Below, one piece after another: positions 38,276 to 46,158 of a stretch of 64,000 bases of DNA; the first letter of the stretch is position 1; every line of letters begins with the position of its first letter. Below the pieces are notes generated by a model that did not search any database, had not been told where the DNA came from, and saw nothing but the letters and a program-made list of their open reading frames with translations. The position numbers and the translations under genes are program-made. The stretch comes from Hymenobacter qilianensis (GTDB taxonomy: Bacteria; Bacteroidota; Bacteroidia; Cytophagales; Hymenobacteraceae), in contig NZ_CP060784.1 in assembly GCF_014489555.1 (NCBI RefSeq), forward strand, positions 2,728,001 to 2,792,000, read 5' to 3'.

Positions 38276-39235
38276 CTAGCGTCGGTAACGCTTTTTGCCC
38301 TTTTTGTTATTCACTAATACTAAAGCGACAGTTGCGGCCAGGCCCAGGCCCAGCGCCCATTTAGAAAAAGCAGTACTCACAGCTGGCGGCACCGAGGTTA
38401 CGCCGGTTTCGTCGGCAGTAGCTGGCTGGGGTACGTAGCGGCCGTGCTTCGGGATGGCTACCTCATCGAAGTGCTCCACAAGCGCCTGGAGCTGCTGTAG
38501 AAGCTGCGTGCCGTGCATCGGAATGCCATGGCCGGTAGCAGCAATTTGGGGCTTCAAATCGGCCAGCAGCGCCACCGATTGACGGGCTTGGGGCCAGTTA
38601 GGCGTAAAATAAGCGGGTGGGCCGTGCACTTCCTGGCGTTGCTCCCACACCGCCGAGCCCGATTCCTGCTTCACGGTCACGAAGGCGTCGCCGGCAAGTA
38701 ATACGCGGTCATGCTCGCGGAAAAACGCCACGTGGCCGGGTGTGTGGCCGGGCGTATGGTACCAGCGCCAGCCGGGCAAGTGCGGCACCGAGCCATCGGT
38801 GGGCAGCGCTTGCACCCGGCTGCCTAGGTCGATGGGCTTCTTTGGGTAGAGAAAAGACATGGCCGCCATGGCGCCACCGCCTACCGTTGGGTCTGGTGGT
38901 GGGTAAGACGAGCGGCCCGTGAGGTATGGCAGCTCCAGAGGGTGCGCGTACACGGGCACATCCCATTCGTTGGCTAGGGTAACTAGCGCCCCCACATGGT
39001 CGAAGTGGCCGTGGGTGAGGATAATGGCGGCCGGCCGCGCCTCCGAACCGAAGATTTCGGCCGCGTGGCGACGAATAGTGCCAGCTGAGCCCGGCAGGCC
39101 CGCATCCACTAAGACCCAGTCAGAGGTTGGCGCTTCCGGCTCACGCACATAGTATAGGTTGGTAAATACATTACGCAGACCCCAGATACCCGGCGCAACG
39201 GCCTGGAGTTGAGGTGTACTAGCTCGATTAGCCAT
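38276..39235 (-). CDS. MBL-fold metallo-hydrolase with C-terminal membrane tail
   Basis: A 319-residue metallo-beta-lactamase fold enzyme. The zinc motif is LTHGHFDHVGAL; further metal ligands occur in YHTPGHTPGHV and LLAGDAFV, and ATGHGIPMHG near residue 240. The C-terminus has a hydrophobic segment (WALGLGLAATVALVLVNN) and a Lys/Arg-rich end, KKGKKRYRR, so the enzyme may be tail-anchored. No signal peptide is seen. Family members hydrolyse thioesters, lactones or phosphodiesters; the substrate is unknown. Confidence 0.8.
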   Translation of the reverse strand: MANRASTPQLQAVAPGIWGLRNVFTNLYYVREPEAPTSDWVLVDAGLPGSAGTIRRHAAEIFGSEARPAAIILTHGHFDHVGALVTLANEWDVPVYAHPLELPYLTGRSSYPPPDPTVGGGAMAAMSFLYPKKPIDLGSRVQALPTDGSVPHLPGWRWYHTPGHTPGHVAFFREHDRVLLAGDAFVTVKQESGSAVWEQRQEVHGPPAYFTPNWPQARQSVALLADLKPQIAATGHGIPMHGTQLLQQLQALVEHFDEVAIPKHGRYVPQPATADETGVTSVPPAVSTAFSKWALGLGLAATVALVLVNNKKGKKRYRR

Positions 39236-39282
39236 ACAGAAGTGTTTTGGTTAGAGATAGTGAAGTAGGTAGCAAGTGATAC

Positions 39283-39330
39283 GCCGGGGGGCTTTTTCTG
39301 GTTGGAATCAACCAAAAAAAGCCCCCCGGC
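39283..39330. terminator. Complex hairpin of the GCCCCCC cassette
   Basis: Outer arms GCCGGGGGGCTTTTT and AAAAAAAGCCCCCCGGC enclose an inner palindrome GGTTGGAATCAACC. It lies between the starts of MBL and the end of the HTTM gene. Confidence 0.8.
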
Positions 39331-39385
39331 AAAACCAGCGACACCATATTGGCCACCGGAGTAGCTCTAGAATCAAAGAGGCCGC

Positions 39386-40897
39386 TTACTTAGCGGGCAG
39401 CGCGGTTTCGCAGCTACAGAGCACTTCTCGGGTAGGCTTAACCACCCGGTAGTTGGGCTGCGAAACTTCCTTCATATAAATGACGTCGAGACGCTGCACG
39501 GGGGCATTGCCGGCGTCTTCATTCCATACGCGCAACAGGTAGTTGCAGTAGTACGGGCGCAGATAAGCGTTGGAAACGAACAGGTAATTCTCGGAGTACT
39601 TACGCCAACGGTCGTTTTTAAATAACGATACCACCGACTTCGGCTTGGCCAACGTGACAGGTTTTCCTTGCCGGTTCAGGTCAATGTGCTGGCCCTTGCG
39701 CGTGGTAGCGTCCAGGATATACCAGCCGTCATCTTTGAAAACAGCCGGCGCAAACATGCCCCAGTGCTGATCGATGCGAAACAGATACCCAAACCAGCGC
39801 AGGGGCTCCGACATGGTGAGCGAAGGCTTGGCAATGGAATCGAGGTTCCACCAACATATATACGCGAGTAGTAAGGTAACCACAGCGTTGCGCAGGCCGT
39901 GCAGTAGTCGAATGGTCTTGGGGGGCAAATTCAGGCTCGATTCCACGTTTACCCGCACCGGGCTGCGCCAGCTATTCAGACGAGCCAAATGGGGCTGCAA
40001 GCGCTGCGTGCGCGTCCGCACGTGCCGATCTATCCAGTCCATGGCCGGTGTCGGCAGCAAGCCCAGCACGGAGGCCATGTTGATCAGGAAGAATAAGCCC
40101 ACAAACAAAGTCAGGCTGATGCCGAGATGGAAGCCATACATCACCACCACAAACAGCACCCGCCAGAACGGCACGCCCACCGGAATAAACAGCACAAACG
40201 GCAGCAGCAGCTCGGTGTAATAAACCGCGAACGTGAGAAAGCGCATCACCTCCGGAAACTGATACAGAATCCGGCCGCCCGGCATGAGCACCTGGTCGAG
40301 GCTGAGGGCGTAGTAGATGGCGGTGCCTTCGGTGGTCCATTCGGGGGCATTTTTGAGCAAGGCCGTACACCAGTATACCAAGGCCAGCTGCACCACATAT
40401 GCCACCGTGGCCGCGCTGAAGTACGAATACGAGGCTGGCTTGGGCTCAGTGCGGCCCGCATCGGCGGAATACATACGGCCCCAGGGTAGAAAAATCCCCC
40501 AGAAGAGGAGCATTCGCAGCAAATCGTCGCCGCCCTGCCCGATGATGGGATTCCTGTTCTGCAACGACACCAGCAGCAGCCACGATACTACCGTCGCTAA
40601 GCGGGTTTTGTAGCCCAGCAGCAGCATGATGGCAAACCCGGCTGCTATCAGAAACAGGAGCGCCTGTATTTGCCACAAACCACTGATGTTGTGCAGACTA
40701 ACCTGGTAAGCGTTCCAGTTGCGCTCGTACAGCACATGCAGCGGCAGCACGCCCATGTTGGCATAATGCGCCTCCAAATCGGTGCTGCGGATGGCAAGGT
40801 CGGTCAGAACAACGGCTGCCGTGGCCATGCGCAGTAAGGCTAACGCGCGCAGATCGAGAATGAAAGGACGGCGCAGAAAATCGAGGACACGGGTCAT
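39386..40897 (-). CDS. HTTM-domain (vitamin K-dependent gamma-carboxylase-like) membrane protein
   Basis: About 503 residues from the ATG at 40897 (MTRVLDFLRRPFILDLRALAL). The N-terminal half has several hydrophobic helices with RLATVVSWLLLVSLQNRN and QGGDDLLRMLLFWGIFLPWG, split here as GGDDLLRMLLFWGIF, a signature of the HTTM family that includes vertebrate gamma-carboxylase. The C-terminal soluble part carries FAPAVFKDDGWYILDATTRKG. Bacterial members are mostly uncharacterised. A DCC protein, often linked with HTTM proteins, lies 2.4 kb away across three low-complexity genes. Confidence 0.75.
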   Translation of the reverse strand: MTRVLDFLRRPFILDLRALALLRMATAAVVLTDLAIRSTDLEAHYANMGVLPLHVLYERNWNAYQVSLHNISGLWQIQALLFLIAAGFAIMLLLGYKTRLATVVSWLLLVSLQNRNPIIGQGGDDLLRMLLFWGIFLPWGRMYSADAGRTEPKPASYSYFSAATVAYVVQLALVYWCTALLKNAPEWTTEGTAIYYALSLDQVLMPGGRILYQFPEVMRFLTFAVYYTELLLPFVLFIPVGVPFWRVLFVVVMYGFHLGISLTLFVGLFFLINMASVLGLLPTPAMDWIDRHVRTRTQRLQPHLARLNSWRSPVRVNVESSLNLPPKTIRLLHGLRNAVVTLLLAYICWWNLDSIAKPSLTMSEPLRWFGYLFRIDQHWGMFAPAVFKDDGWYILDATTRKGQHIDLNRQGKPVTLAKPKSVVSLFKNDRWRKYSENYLFVSNAYLRPYYCNYLLRVWNEDAGNAPVQRLDVIYMKEVSQPNYRVVKPTREVLCSCETALPAK

Positions 40898-40933
40898 AGG
40901 AGCCGCGCTGGGGGGCAAAATGGAAGATAAAAA

Positions 40934-40983
40934 GAAAGCGAAAAGGTACGCCACCTAGTTGGATGGTTAACCTTTTCGCTTTC
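40934..40983 (-). terminator. Terminator of the Thr/Gly-rich gene
   Basis: Arms GAAAGCGAAAAGGT and ACCTTTTCGCTTTC; read on the minus strand the stem is followed by a T-run. Confidence 0.75.
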
Positions 40984-41019
40984 AAAAAGAGCGACCGACC
41001 TGAAGGCCGGAGTCAGAAA

Positions 41020-41715
41020 TTAGTTGGTAGTGGTACCTGTAGTGGTGCTACCGCCGGTAGTGCCGGTTGTAGTGCTACCGCTGGTAGTGCGCGTAGTAGT
41101 ACTTCCCGACGTGGTGCCAGTGGTAGTACGGCCCGAAGTAGTACCGGTTGTAGCGCCAGTAGTAGTACGACCTGACTTGGTGCCTGACGTAGTACCTGTA
41201 GTGGTACGGCTAGTAGTAGTGCTACCCGATGTGGTACGCGTGTTCGCGCGGCCCGAAGTAGTACCAGTAGTAGCGGTGCGGGTAGACTGAGTAGCCGTAG
41301 TGCGGCCACTGGTGGTACCAGCAGTAGTACCAGCTGTTGAGCCAGCGGTGCTGCCGGCTGTTGTACCCGCCGTTGAGCCAGCGGTGATAGTACCAGCTGT
41401 TGTGCTGCCGGCCGTCATTGTGCCCGTGGTAGATCCGGTGGTCATGGTGCCGGCGGTGCTGCCTGTTGTCATGGTGCCGGCGGTAGTTCCTGCAGTAGTA
41501 CCAGTTGTGGTAGAACCTGCGGTTACGCTCCCGGTAGTGGCACCGGCAGTGGTGCCATAGGTTGTGCCTGTGGTAGCACTAGTAGTGGAGCCAGCGGTAG
41601 TGCTGCCGGTGCCACTACCGGTAGTAGAGCCTGCGGTCGTTTGGGCGGTAGCACCAGCCGAAACAAATACTGCTGCCAAAAGAGCAGCAAACGATACAAA
41701 AGATGACTTTTTCAT
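41020..41715 (-). CDS. Secreted Thr/Gly/Ser-rich low-complexity protein 1
   Basis: The ATG at 41715 gives a signal peptide (KKSSFVSFAALLAAVFVSAGATA). The remaining roughly 200 residues are imperfect repeats of GTT, GST, TGTTSG and SGRTTTGT, about half Thr with Gly and Ser and a few Arg late on. It has no globular domain. Candidates are O-glycosylated surface, adhesin-like or ice/water-binding roles, all speculative. It is the first of three similar genes, but a terminator follows each of the first two, so they may be separate units. Nucleotide repetition reflects codon use in the repeats. Confidence 0.7.
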   Translation of the reverse strand: MKKSSFVSFAALLAAVFVSAGATAQTTAGSTTGSGTGSTTAGSTTSATTGTTYGTTAGATTGSVTAGSTTTGTTAGTTAGTMTTGSTAGTMTTGSTTGTMTAGSTTAGTITAGSTAGTTAGSTAGSTAGTTAGTTSGRTTATQSTRTATTGTTSGRANTRTTSGSTTTSRTTTGTTSGTKSGRTTTGATTGTTSGRTTTGTTSGSTTTRTTSGSTTTGTTGGSTTTGTTTN

Positions 41716-41848
41716 AGCTTTTTGAAAACAAGTGATATGGAAATGAACAGTAGCATAACAGAAACCATAGGCGGTAACTTGTAAGCTGGTGAGCAACGTA
41801 AGAGTAGCCCCGCGCTCAGAGACTGACCGCAGAAGCCAGCTTCTAAAA

Positions 41849-41894
41849 AAAACAAGAGGGATAATTACTCAGCAGTAAGTATCCCTCTTGTTTT
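41849..41894 (-). terminator. Terminator between the two Thr-rich genes
   Basis: Perfect arms AAAACAAGAGGGATA / TATCCCTCTTGTTTT around a 16-base loop, downstream of the leftward gene ending at 41926. Confidence 0.8.
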
Positions 41895-41925
41895 AAATTA
41901 AGTGTTCAAATGAATGAACGTAACC

Positions 41926-42357
41926 CTAGCGGGTGGTTGTGCCCGTAGTGGTGCTGCCGCTGGTGGTACCAGTGGTAGTGCTGCCAGTAGTAGTACCCGT
42001 AGTGGTGCTGCCGCTGGTGCTACCTGACGTGCTGCCCATGGTAGTGGTACCGGTAGTGCCGGTGGTGGTTGAACCAGTTGTGGTTCCGGTGGTAGTAGAG
42101 CCAGTAGTGGTACCGCTGGTGCTGCCCATATCGGAAGTGGTGCTGCCGCTGGTGCTGCCCGAAGTGGTGGCAGTAGTGCTACCCGAAGTAGAGCCGCTAG
42201 TGCTGCCGCCAGTCATTGAGTCGCTGGTGGTTCCGGTAGTGCTACCGCTAGTGGTAGTACCATCCGTGCCAGTAGAAGCGCAAGATGACATGAGTGAGGC
42301 TGATACAAACATACCAGCGAAGGCGAGGGTCGATACGAAAATCCGTGACTTTTTCAT
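41926..42357 (-). CDS. Thr/Gly/Ser-rich lipoprotein 2
   Basis: A 143-residue protein with a lipoprotein signal (AFAGMFVSASLMSSC) and a tail of SGSTTGTT, TSGSTSGS and GTTTGSTTT repeats. It is shorter and has a lipid anchor, unlike its neighbour, suggesting surface display. No family or motif is recognised. Confidence 0.7.
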   Translation of the reverse strand: MKKSRIFVSTLAFAGMFVSASLMSSCASTGTDGTTTSGSTTGTTSDSMTGGSTSGSTSGSTTATTSGSTSGSTTSDMGSTSGTTTGSTTTGTTTGSTTTGTTGTTTMGSTSGSTSGSTTTGTTTGSTTTGTTSGSTTTGTTTR

Positions 42358-42633
42358 TGGAAGGATTAGTTGGTGAATGGGTTAAACCAGAGCGGGATAT
42401 AATTCAAGGAGCCCCTTCTACGTGCAAACCGAAAGAAATAGTTACTGATAGGTTGATTTATTTTTGTTGGCTTATCCAAATAATAGACAATAAATCAATG
42501 ATTTATTTATAAGAATGTCCTCGTAGCTATCAATTTGAACGATACTGAGGTCATAATTATGATTCTATAATAACCTGTGTTGATGCTTAAATAGCTAGAT
42601 AAAATAGACGCAGGAGCCGCTTTTTACTAATAA

Positions 42634-43014
42634 TTAGCGAGTCGTTGAGCCGCTACCTGTTCCCGTTCCCGTTGCTGCACCAGTGCCACCGCCTGTAGTG
42701 CCCGTGCCACCAGCCGTTGAGCCAGCTCCGGCGGTAGAGCCACCAGCGGTAGAGCCACCAGCGGTTGAACCCATGCCACCAGCTGTGCTACCAGCCGTCG
42801 AACCACTGGTACTGGTGGTTGTCGAGCCTTCCATCGTGCCTCCAGCCGAATCAGTAGACATCATATCAGTATCTGACGATGTGCCTGTGCTGCTTTCTGT
42901 GGAAGTGCCGCCTGTGCCTTCCGTACCACCTTTGTTGCCGCTTTCGCAAGCGCCCAAGGAAAGAGTTGCAGTAATAAATAGGGCAGTTAAAATGTTGATT
43001 CGTAGCTTTTTCAT
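42634..43014 (-). CDS. Thr/Gly/Ser-rich lipoprotein 3
   Basis: A 126-residue protein with a lipoprotein signal (TALFITATLSLGAC) and a Gly/Ser/Thr/Ala-rich tail containing repeated GSTAGG units and an acidic section (SSDTDMMSTDS). Same style as the two downstream genes. Function is unknown; the three together could form a surface coat. Confidence 0.7.
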   Translation of the reverse strand: MKKLRINILTALFITATLSLGACESGNKGGTEGTGGTSTESSTGTSSDTDMMSTDSAGGTMEGSTTTSTSGSTAGSTAGGMGSTAGGSTAGGSTAGAGSTAGGTGTTGGGTGAATGTGTGSGSTTR

Positions 43015-43344
43015 AATGAAAGAAAGAAAGGATGTTGGTTGTGGATCAGAAACAGAAATTAAAATTGTATTCAGCAGCTATACGGGTACAACAGACCGTG
43101 CAGCTATAAAGTAGACCTTGAAGAAATACCTGTTTTTTGGGAGACAAACCACAGGCAGCAAATACGTATTCAAAATTCCGTTCCGTATTTATTACCTGTC
43201 AAACAGCTGGTTGCGCATATTCTGGTTAGCCCTGTAACACAGTATCTTATGCCACTGGGCAAACTGGTTTGGCAGGGCTTCGTATGGCTGATAAAAGATA
43301 CTTTCCCGCTTAGCTGGTTATAGCTGGAAATACAGCTACTACCT
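43015..43344. other. AT-rich intergenic region before the DCC gene
   Basis: This 330-base stretch is divergent between the Thr-rich lipoprotein and the DCC gene and should hold both promoters. I see no exact TAnnTTTG box, repeat or terminator in it. Confidence 0.4.
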
Positions 43345-43749
43345 ATGGTACCTCAGCCCGCCGTTATCTTGTTTGATGGAGTTTGTAACCTCTGCAACGG
43401 TTTCGTGCAGTTCGTTATTAATCACGACTCTGGGGGGCATTTTCGGTTTACTTCGCTGCAATCGGAGGCGGGTCAGAAGCTGCTGGCTCAATACGGCACC
43501 ACCGTAGCCGCCACTCCCGAAACGGTAATACTAATTGAGCAGGGCCAATTATTTACCCACTCCACGGCCGTATTGCGCATTCTGCGTGGGTTAGGTGGAG
43601 CCTGGCAAGTGCTGTATGTAGCCATGATTCTGCCGCGCGCGCTGCGCGACTCGTTGTATCGATTTGTGGCGCGGCACCGCTACCAGTGGTTTGGCCAGCA
43701 GGAATCATGTATGCTGCCCACGCCTGAGCTGGCGCAGCGCTTTCTGTAA
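43345..43749 (+). CDS. Thiol-disulfide oxidoreductase DCC family protein (DUF393)
   Basis: A 134-residue protein with the family motif LFDGVCNLCNGFVQFVINHD, split as LFDGVCNLCNGFVQ, where the CxxC sits in a thioredoxin-like fold. The C-terminal LPRALRDSLYRFVARHRYQW is typical too. DCC proteins are presumed redox proteins and often occur near HTTM proteins, which fits the gene at 39386. Actual partners are unknown. Confidence 0.88.
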   Translation: MVPQPAVILFDGVCNLCNGFVQFVINHDSGGHFRFTSLQSEAGQKLLAQYGTTVAATPETVILIEQGQLFTHSTAVLRILRGLGGAWQVLYVAMILPRALRDSLYRFVARHRYQWFGQQESCMLPTPELAQRFL

Positions 43750-43816
43750 ACTGAGCCGCCTTTGCAGCAAGCGGGTTTGCTGCGTTAAGTCAGAAGACCT
43801 GATGTCACAAACCTGC

Positions 43817-44284
43817 CTATATAGGAGACACCTCGGTGATGGCGGGCAACAGGGTTTTTAGCTGCTTAAGCACGGCGGCATCAGCACCCAGAGAAGCAAA
43901 AAAACGATTCTCAAATTCCTCTACGGCCCACGCGGCCTGTACAGCCGTCCGCACGCCCACTGGAGTAAGGCTTATGGCTTTGGCGCGGGTATCGGTGGCA
44001 TGTTCGGCGCGCAGCAATAGCCCTTTAGCTTCCAGCGTGCGCAATAGCTTGCTGGTCATCATCTTATCGATGCGGGCATGGGCTGCTAAGTCCGTCTGTG
44101 TAATGTTGCCCTGCTGCCCCAGCCAGTAGGCCGCCGCCAGCACCACAAACTGTGCATGCGTAAGCCCAAATTGCTCCAGGGCCTTCTTTATCTCACGCTG
44201 CCAATGATTGCTCACCTGCCAAAGCAAAAAGCCAGGGCTGTCATCCGGACTTTCAAAGGAAAAAAGCGATTGGGCAACCATCAA
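43817..44284 (-). CDS. MarR-family transcriptional regulator
   Basis: A 155-residue winged-helix repressor: QFVVLAAAYWLGQQGNITQTDL, split as QFVVLAAAYWLG, then the recognition helix HARIDKMMTSKLLRTLEAKGL and the wing RAEHATDTRAKAISLTPVG, each under 21 residues. It is divergent from the oxidoreductase at 44647; a perfect inverted repeat in between is the probable operator. MarR proteins often respond to phenolics or oxidants. No Cys is seen that would make it a redox-sensing OhrR type. Confidence 0.85.
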   Translation of the reverse strand: MMVAQSLFSFESPDDSPGFLLWQVSNHWQREIKKALEQFGLTHAQFVVLAAAYWLGQQGNITQTDLAAHARIDKMMTSKLLRTLEAKGLLLRAEHATDTRAKAISLTPVGVRTAVQAAWAVEEFENRFFASLGADAAVLKQLKTLLPAITEVSPI

Positions 44285-44555
44285 TTATGAGTAGTGAAAA
44301 CGAGGTGAACTGAATCTGTTGCCTCATCATACGGACAGGGGAATATTGGCGCTAAAAAAGCCCCCCAGCAATTTTATAAGCGCTGTTTGAACTCTCAACA
44401 GAAGTAGTACTTTCGGACTGTCGTCTTGCGCGAGCCGCCAGATTGTAGCGCCCAGCCAGCACAGCGTGGCTAACTACGGCGCCTTTGCTCAACTATGAAG
44501 TAGGCCGCATACAAGCCAATCAGAGCATATTTCGGGGGTATTGCGGGTAGTAATT

Positions 44556-44587
44556 ATGGTTATAGTAAATACGATTACTATAACCAT
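44556..44587. promoter_or_regulatory. Perfect 13-bp inverted repeat, probable MarR operator
   Basis: The arms ATGGTTATAGTAA (44556-44568) and TTACTATAACCAT (44575-44587) are exact complements with a 6-base spacer (ATACGA). It lies 59 bases upstream of the oxidoreductase start in the divergent spacer, the expected place for an operator. Confidence 0.75.
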
Positions 44588-44646
44588 GTATGCGTTTTTT
44601 GCTTTCTAGCCGTACTAAAGGATATTCTTTCACTTACCATATCTCC

Positions 44647-45651
44647 ATGCAGGTTTTACAACTCGATGGTATTAACCAACCGCTTGTTCTTCAGGAAGTA
44701 CCTACCCCTATGCCCGCGGCTGGCGAAGTGCTGGTAGAGATTCGGGCCGCTGCCTTTAACCACCGCGACGTCTGGATTCAGAAGGGTCAATATGGCGGCT
44801 TAAAATTCCCGTGTATTCTGGGCTCTGATGGCTCCGGCGTAGTAGTCGCGGTGGGAGAGGGTGTCGATGAGTCATTGCTGGAAAAAGCCGTCGTTATTAA
44901 TCCGGGCCATAACTGGGGCGACAACCCGAAGGCGCAGGCCAAAAACTTCAAGATTCTGGGCTTGCCGGATCAAGGTACGTTTGGCGAGTTTTTGAGTGTG
45001 CCCGCTCAGTACGTGCGGGCCATGCCAGCTCATTTGAGCTTCGAGCAAGCGGCTGCGCTGCCGCTTGGCGGGCTTACTGCTTACCGTGCTGCCTTCACAC
45101 GGGCGGGTTTGCAGGCCGGCGAGCGGGTGCTCATCACGGGTATTGGTGGAGGCGTAGCAGTGTTGGCCTTGCAAATGGCGGTAGCCCGCGGCGCGGAGGT
45201 GTGGGTTACCTCCAGTTCGGTCGAAAAGCTGGCTCGCGCTCAGGAGCTGGGCGCTAAAGGAGGAGCCAACTATAACGATGAAAACTGGGTTGCCGACCTT
45301 ACAAAGGAGGCTGGGGGGCTTTTTGACGTGATTATAGACAGTGCTGCCGGTCCCAGCTTCAATGCGCTGCTCGATGCGGCCACGCCTGGTGGTCGTATCG
45401 TATTCTTTGGCGGCACGCTGGGCGCTATTCCGCAGGTGCCGCCGGCAAAGGTTTTCTGGAAGCAGCTCACCATCCTGGGCTCCACGATGGGGACGGAGCA
45501 GGATTTTGCCGATATGGTGAGCCTGATAGAGGAAAAACAGATTGTTCCCGTTGTCGATCAGGTTTTCCCCTTCGCCGACGGAGAAGCCGCCATTCGTCGT
45601 CTGGCCGACGGCGCACAGTTCGGTAAAGTTGTCCTCAAGATAAAGGAGTAA
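44647..45651 (+). CDS. Zinc-independent MDR-family quinone oxidoreductase-like dehydrogenase
   Basis: About 334 residues from the ATG at 44647 (MQVLQLDGINQPL). The MDR N-terminal AAFNHRDVWIQKGQYGGL and GSDGSGVVVAVGEGV are followed by the Rossmann motif LITGIGGGVAVLALQ. The structural zinc Cys quartet of true alcohol dehydrogenases is missing; PGHNWGDNP lies where it would be. It probably reduces quinones or enones with NADPH. Its promoter region carries the palindrome at 44556, so control by the divergent MarR is likely. Confidence 0.85.
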   Translation: MQVLQLDGINQPLVLQEVPTPMPAAGEVLVEIRAAAFNHRDVWIQKGQYGGLKFPCILGSDGSGVVVAVGEGVDESLLEKAVVINPGHNWGDNPKAQAKNFKILGLPDQGTFGEFLSVPAQYVRAMPAHLSFEQAAALPLGGLTAYRAAFTRAGLQAGERVLITGIGGGVAVLALQMAVARGAEVWVTSSSVEKLARAQELGAKGGANYNDENWVADLTKEAGGLFDVIIDSAAGPSFNALLDAATPGGRIVFFGGTLGAIPQVPPAKVFWKQLTILGSTMGTEQDFADMVSLIEEKQIVPVVDQVFPFADGEAAIRRLADGAQFGKVVLKIKE

Positions 45652-45708
45652 GGCCAGTATTTTGGGGCTTTAAACAAGCCTGAGATAGAGAAGATTAGGT
45701 AAAAAATG

Positions 45709-45739
45709 CAGCTTGTATTTTACGGAAAAATACAAGCTG
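45709..45739. terminator. Hairpin after the oxidoreductase gene
   Basis: Arms CAGCTTGTATTT / AAATACAAGCTG form a 12-bp stem; the T-run is better on the minus strand, so terminator function for the + gene is uncertain. Confidence 0.45.
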
Positions 45740-45825
45740 ATAATAGGCGGATCAGGGAATGAAAACTGCGCTAAGGCTGTTGTATTTTCGACTGCTTTTC
45801 TGACGTATATCTTACTGCTCTAGCT

Positions 45826-46083
45826 ATGAAATCACCTGCTGAATACCTCACTGGCCCAGTTTTCCAACTGACTTATCCTACGGGCGAAGTCGCCGAATCG
45901 GTACCGGTTGTCACCTACGACGATGCGTTGCTGGCGCTGGAAGAAGCGTTAGCCGACGCGGAAGAGTACAAGTACCTGTTACTGCGCGCTATTCGTCGCA
46001 ATGCCCCCGAAACAGTTGCTCCTGAAGCCACTACCATCACCGCTGAAACTGCCGTAGTTCCTATGTATGCCGAAGCTGCTTAG
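45826..46083 (+). CDS. Small acidic hypothetical protein
   Basis: An 85-residue protein with no recognised family. It contains an acidic helix (LLALEEALADAEEYKYLLLRAI) given here in parts: LLALEEALADAEEY. The C-terminal quarter is Thr/Ala-rich and probably disordered. It is bounded by a hairpin and a terminator, so it is likely its own transcript. Confidence 0.6.
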   Translation: MKSPAEYLTGPVFQLTYPTGEVAESVPVVTYDDALLALEEALADAEEYKYLLLRAIRRNAPETVAPEATTITAETAVVPMYAEAA

Positions 46084-46098
46084 GCTGATAATAAAGAC

Positions 46099-46131
46099 AA
46101 AAAAGGGCGCCACTAGTGGCGCCCTTTTTTG
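46099..46131 (+). terminator. Intrinsic terminator
   Basis: The stem AAAAAAGGGCGCCACT / AGTGGCGCCCTTTTTT follows the acidic protein gene and also faces the leftward gene ending at 46159. Confidence 0.9.
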
Positions 46132-46158
46132 TTGCTGACTGGTTTGGCCAGCGTTTGT

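Noticed and set aside
41020..43014. CRISPR-like or satellite repeat array
   Set aside because: The repetition is codon-level in Thr/Gly/Ser-rich proteins with signal peptides; there are no regular spacers. The Val/Pro-rich frames on the other strand are shadows.
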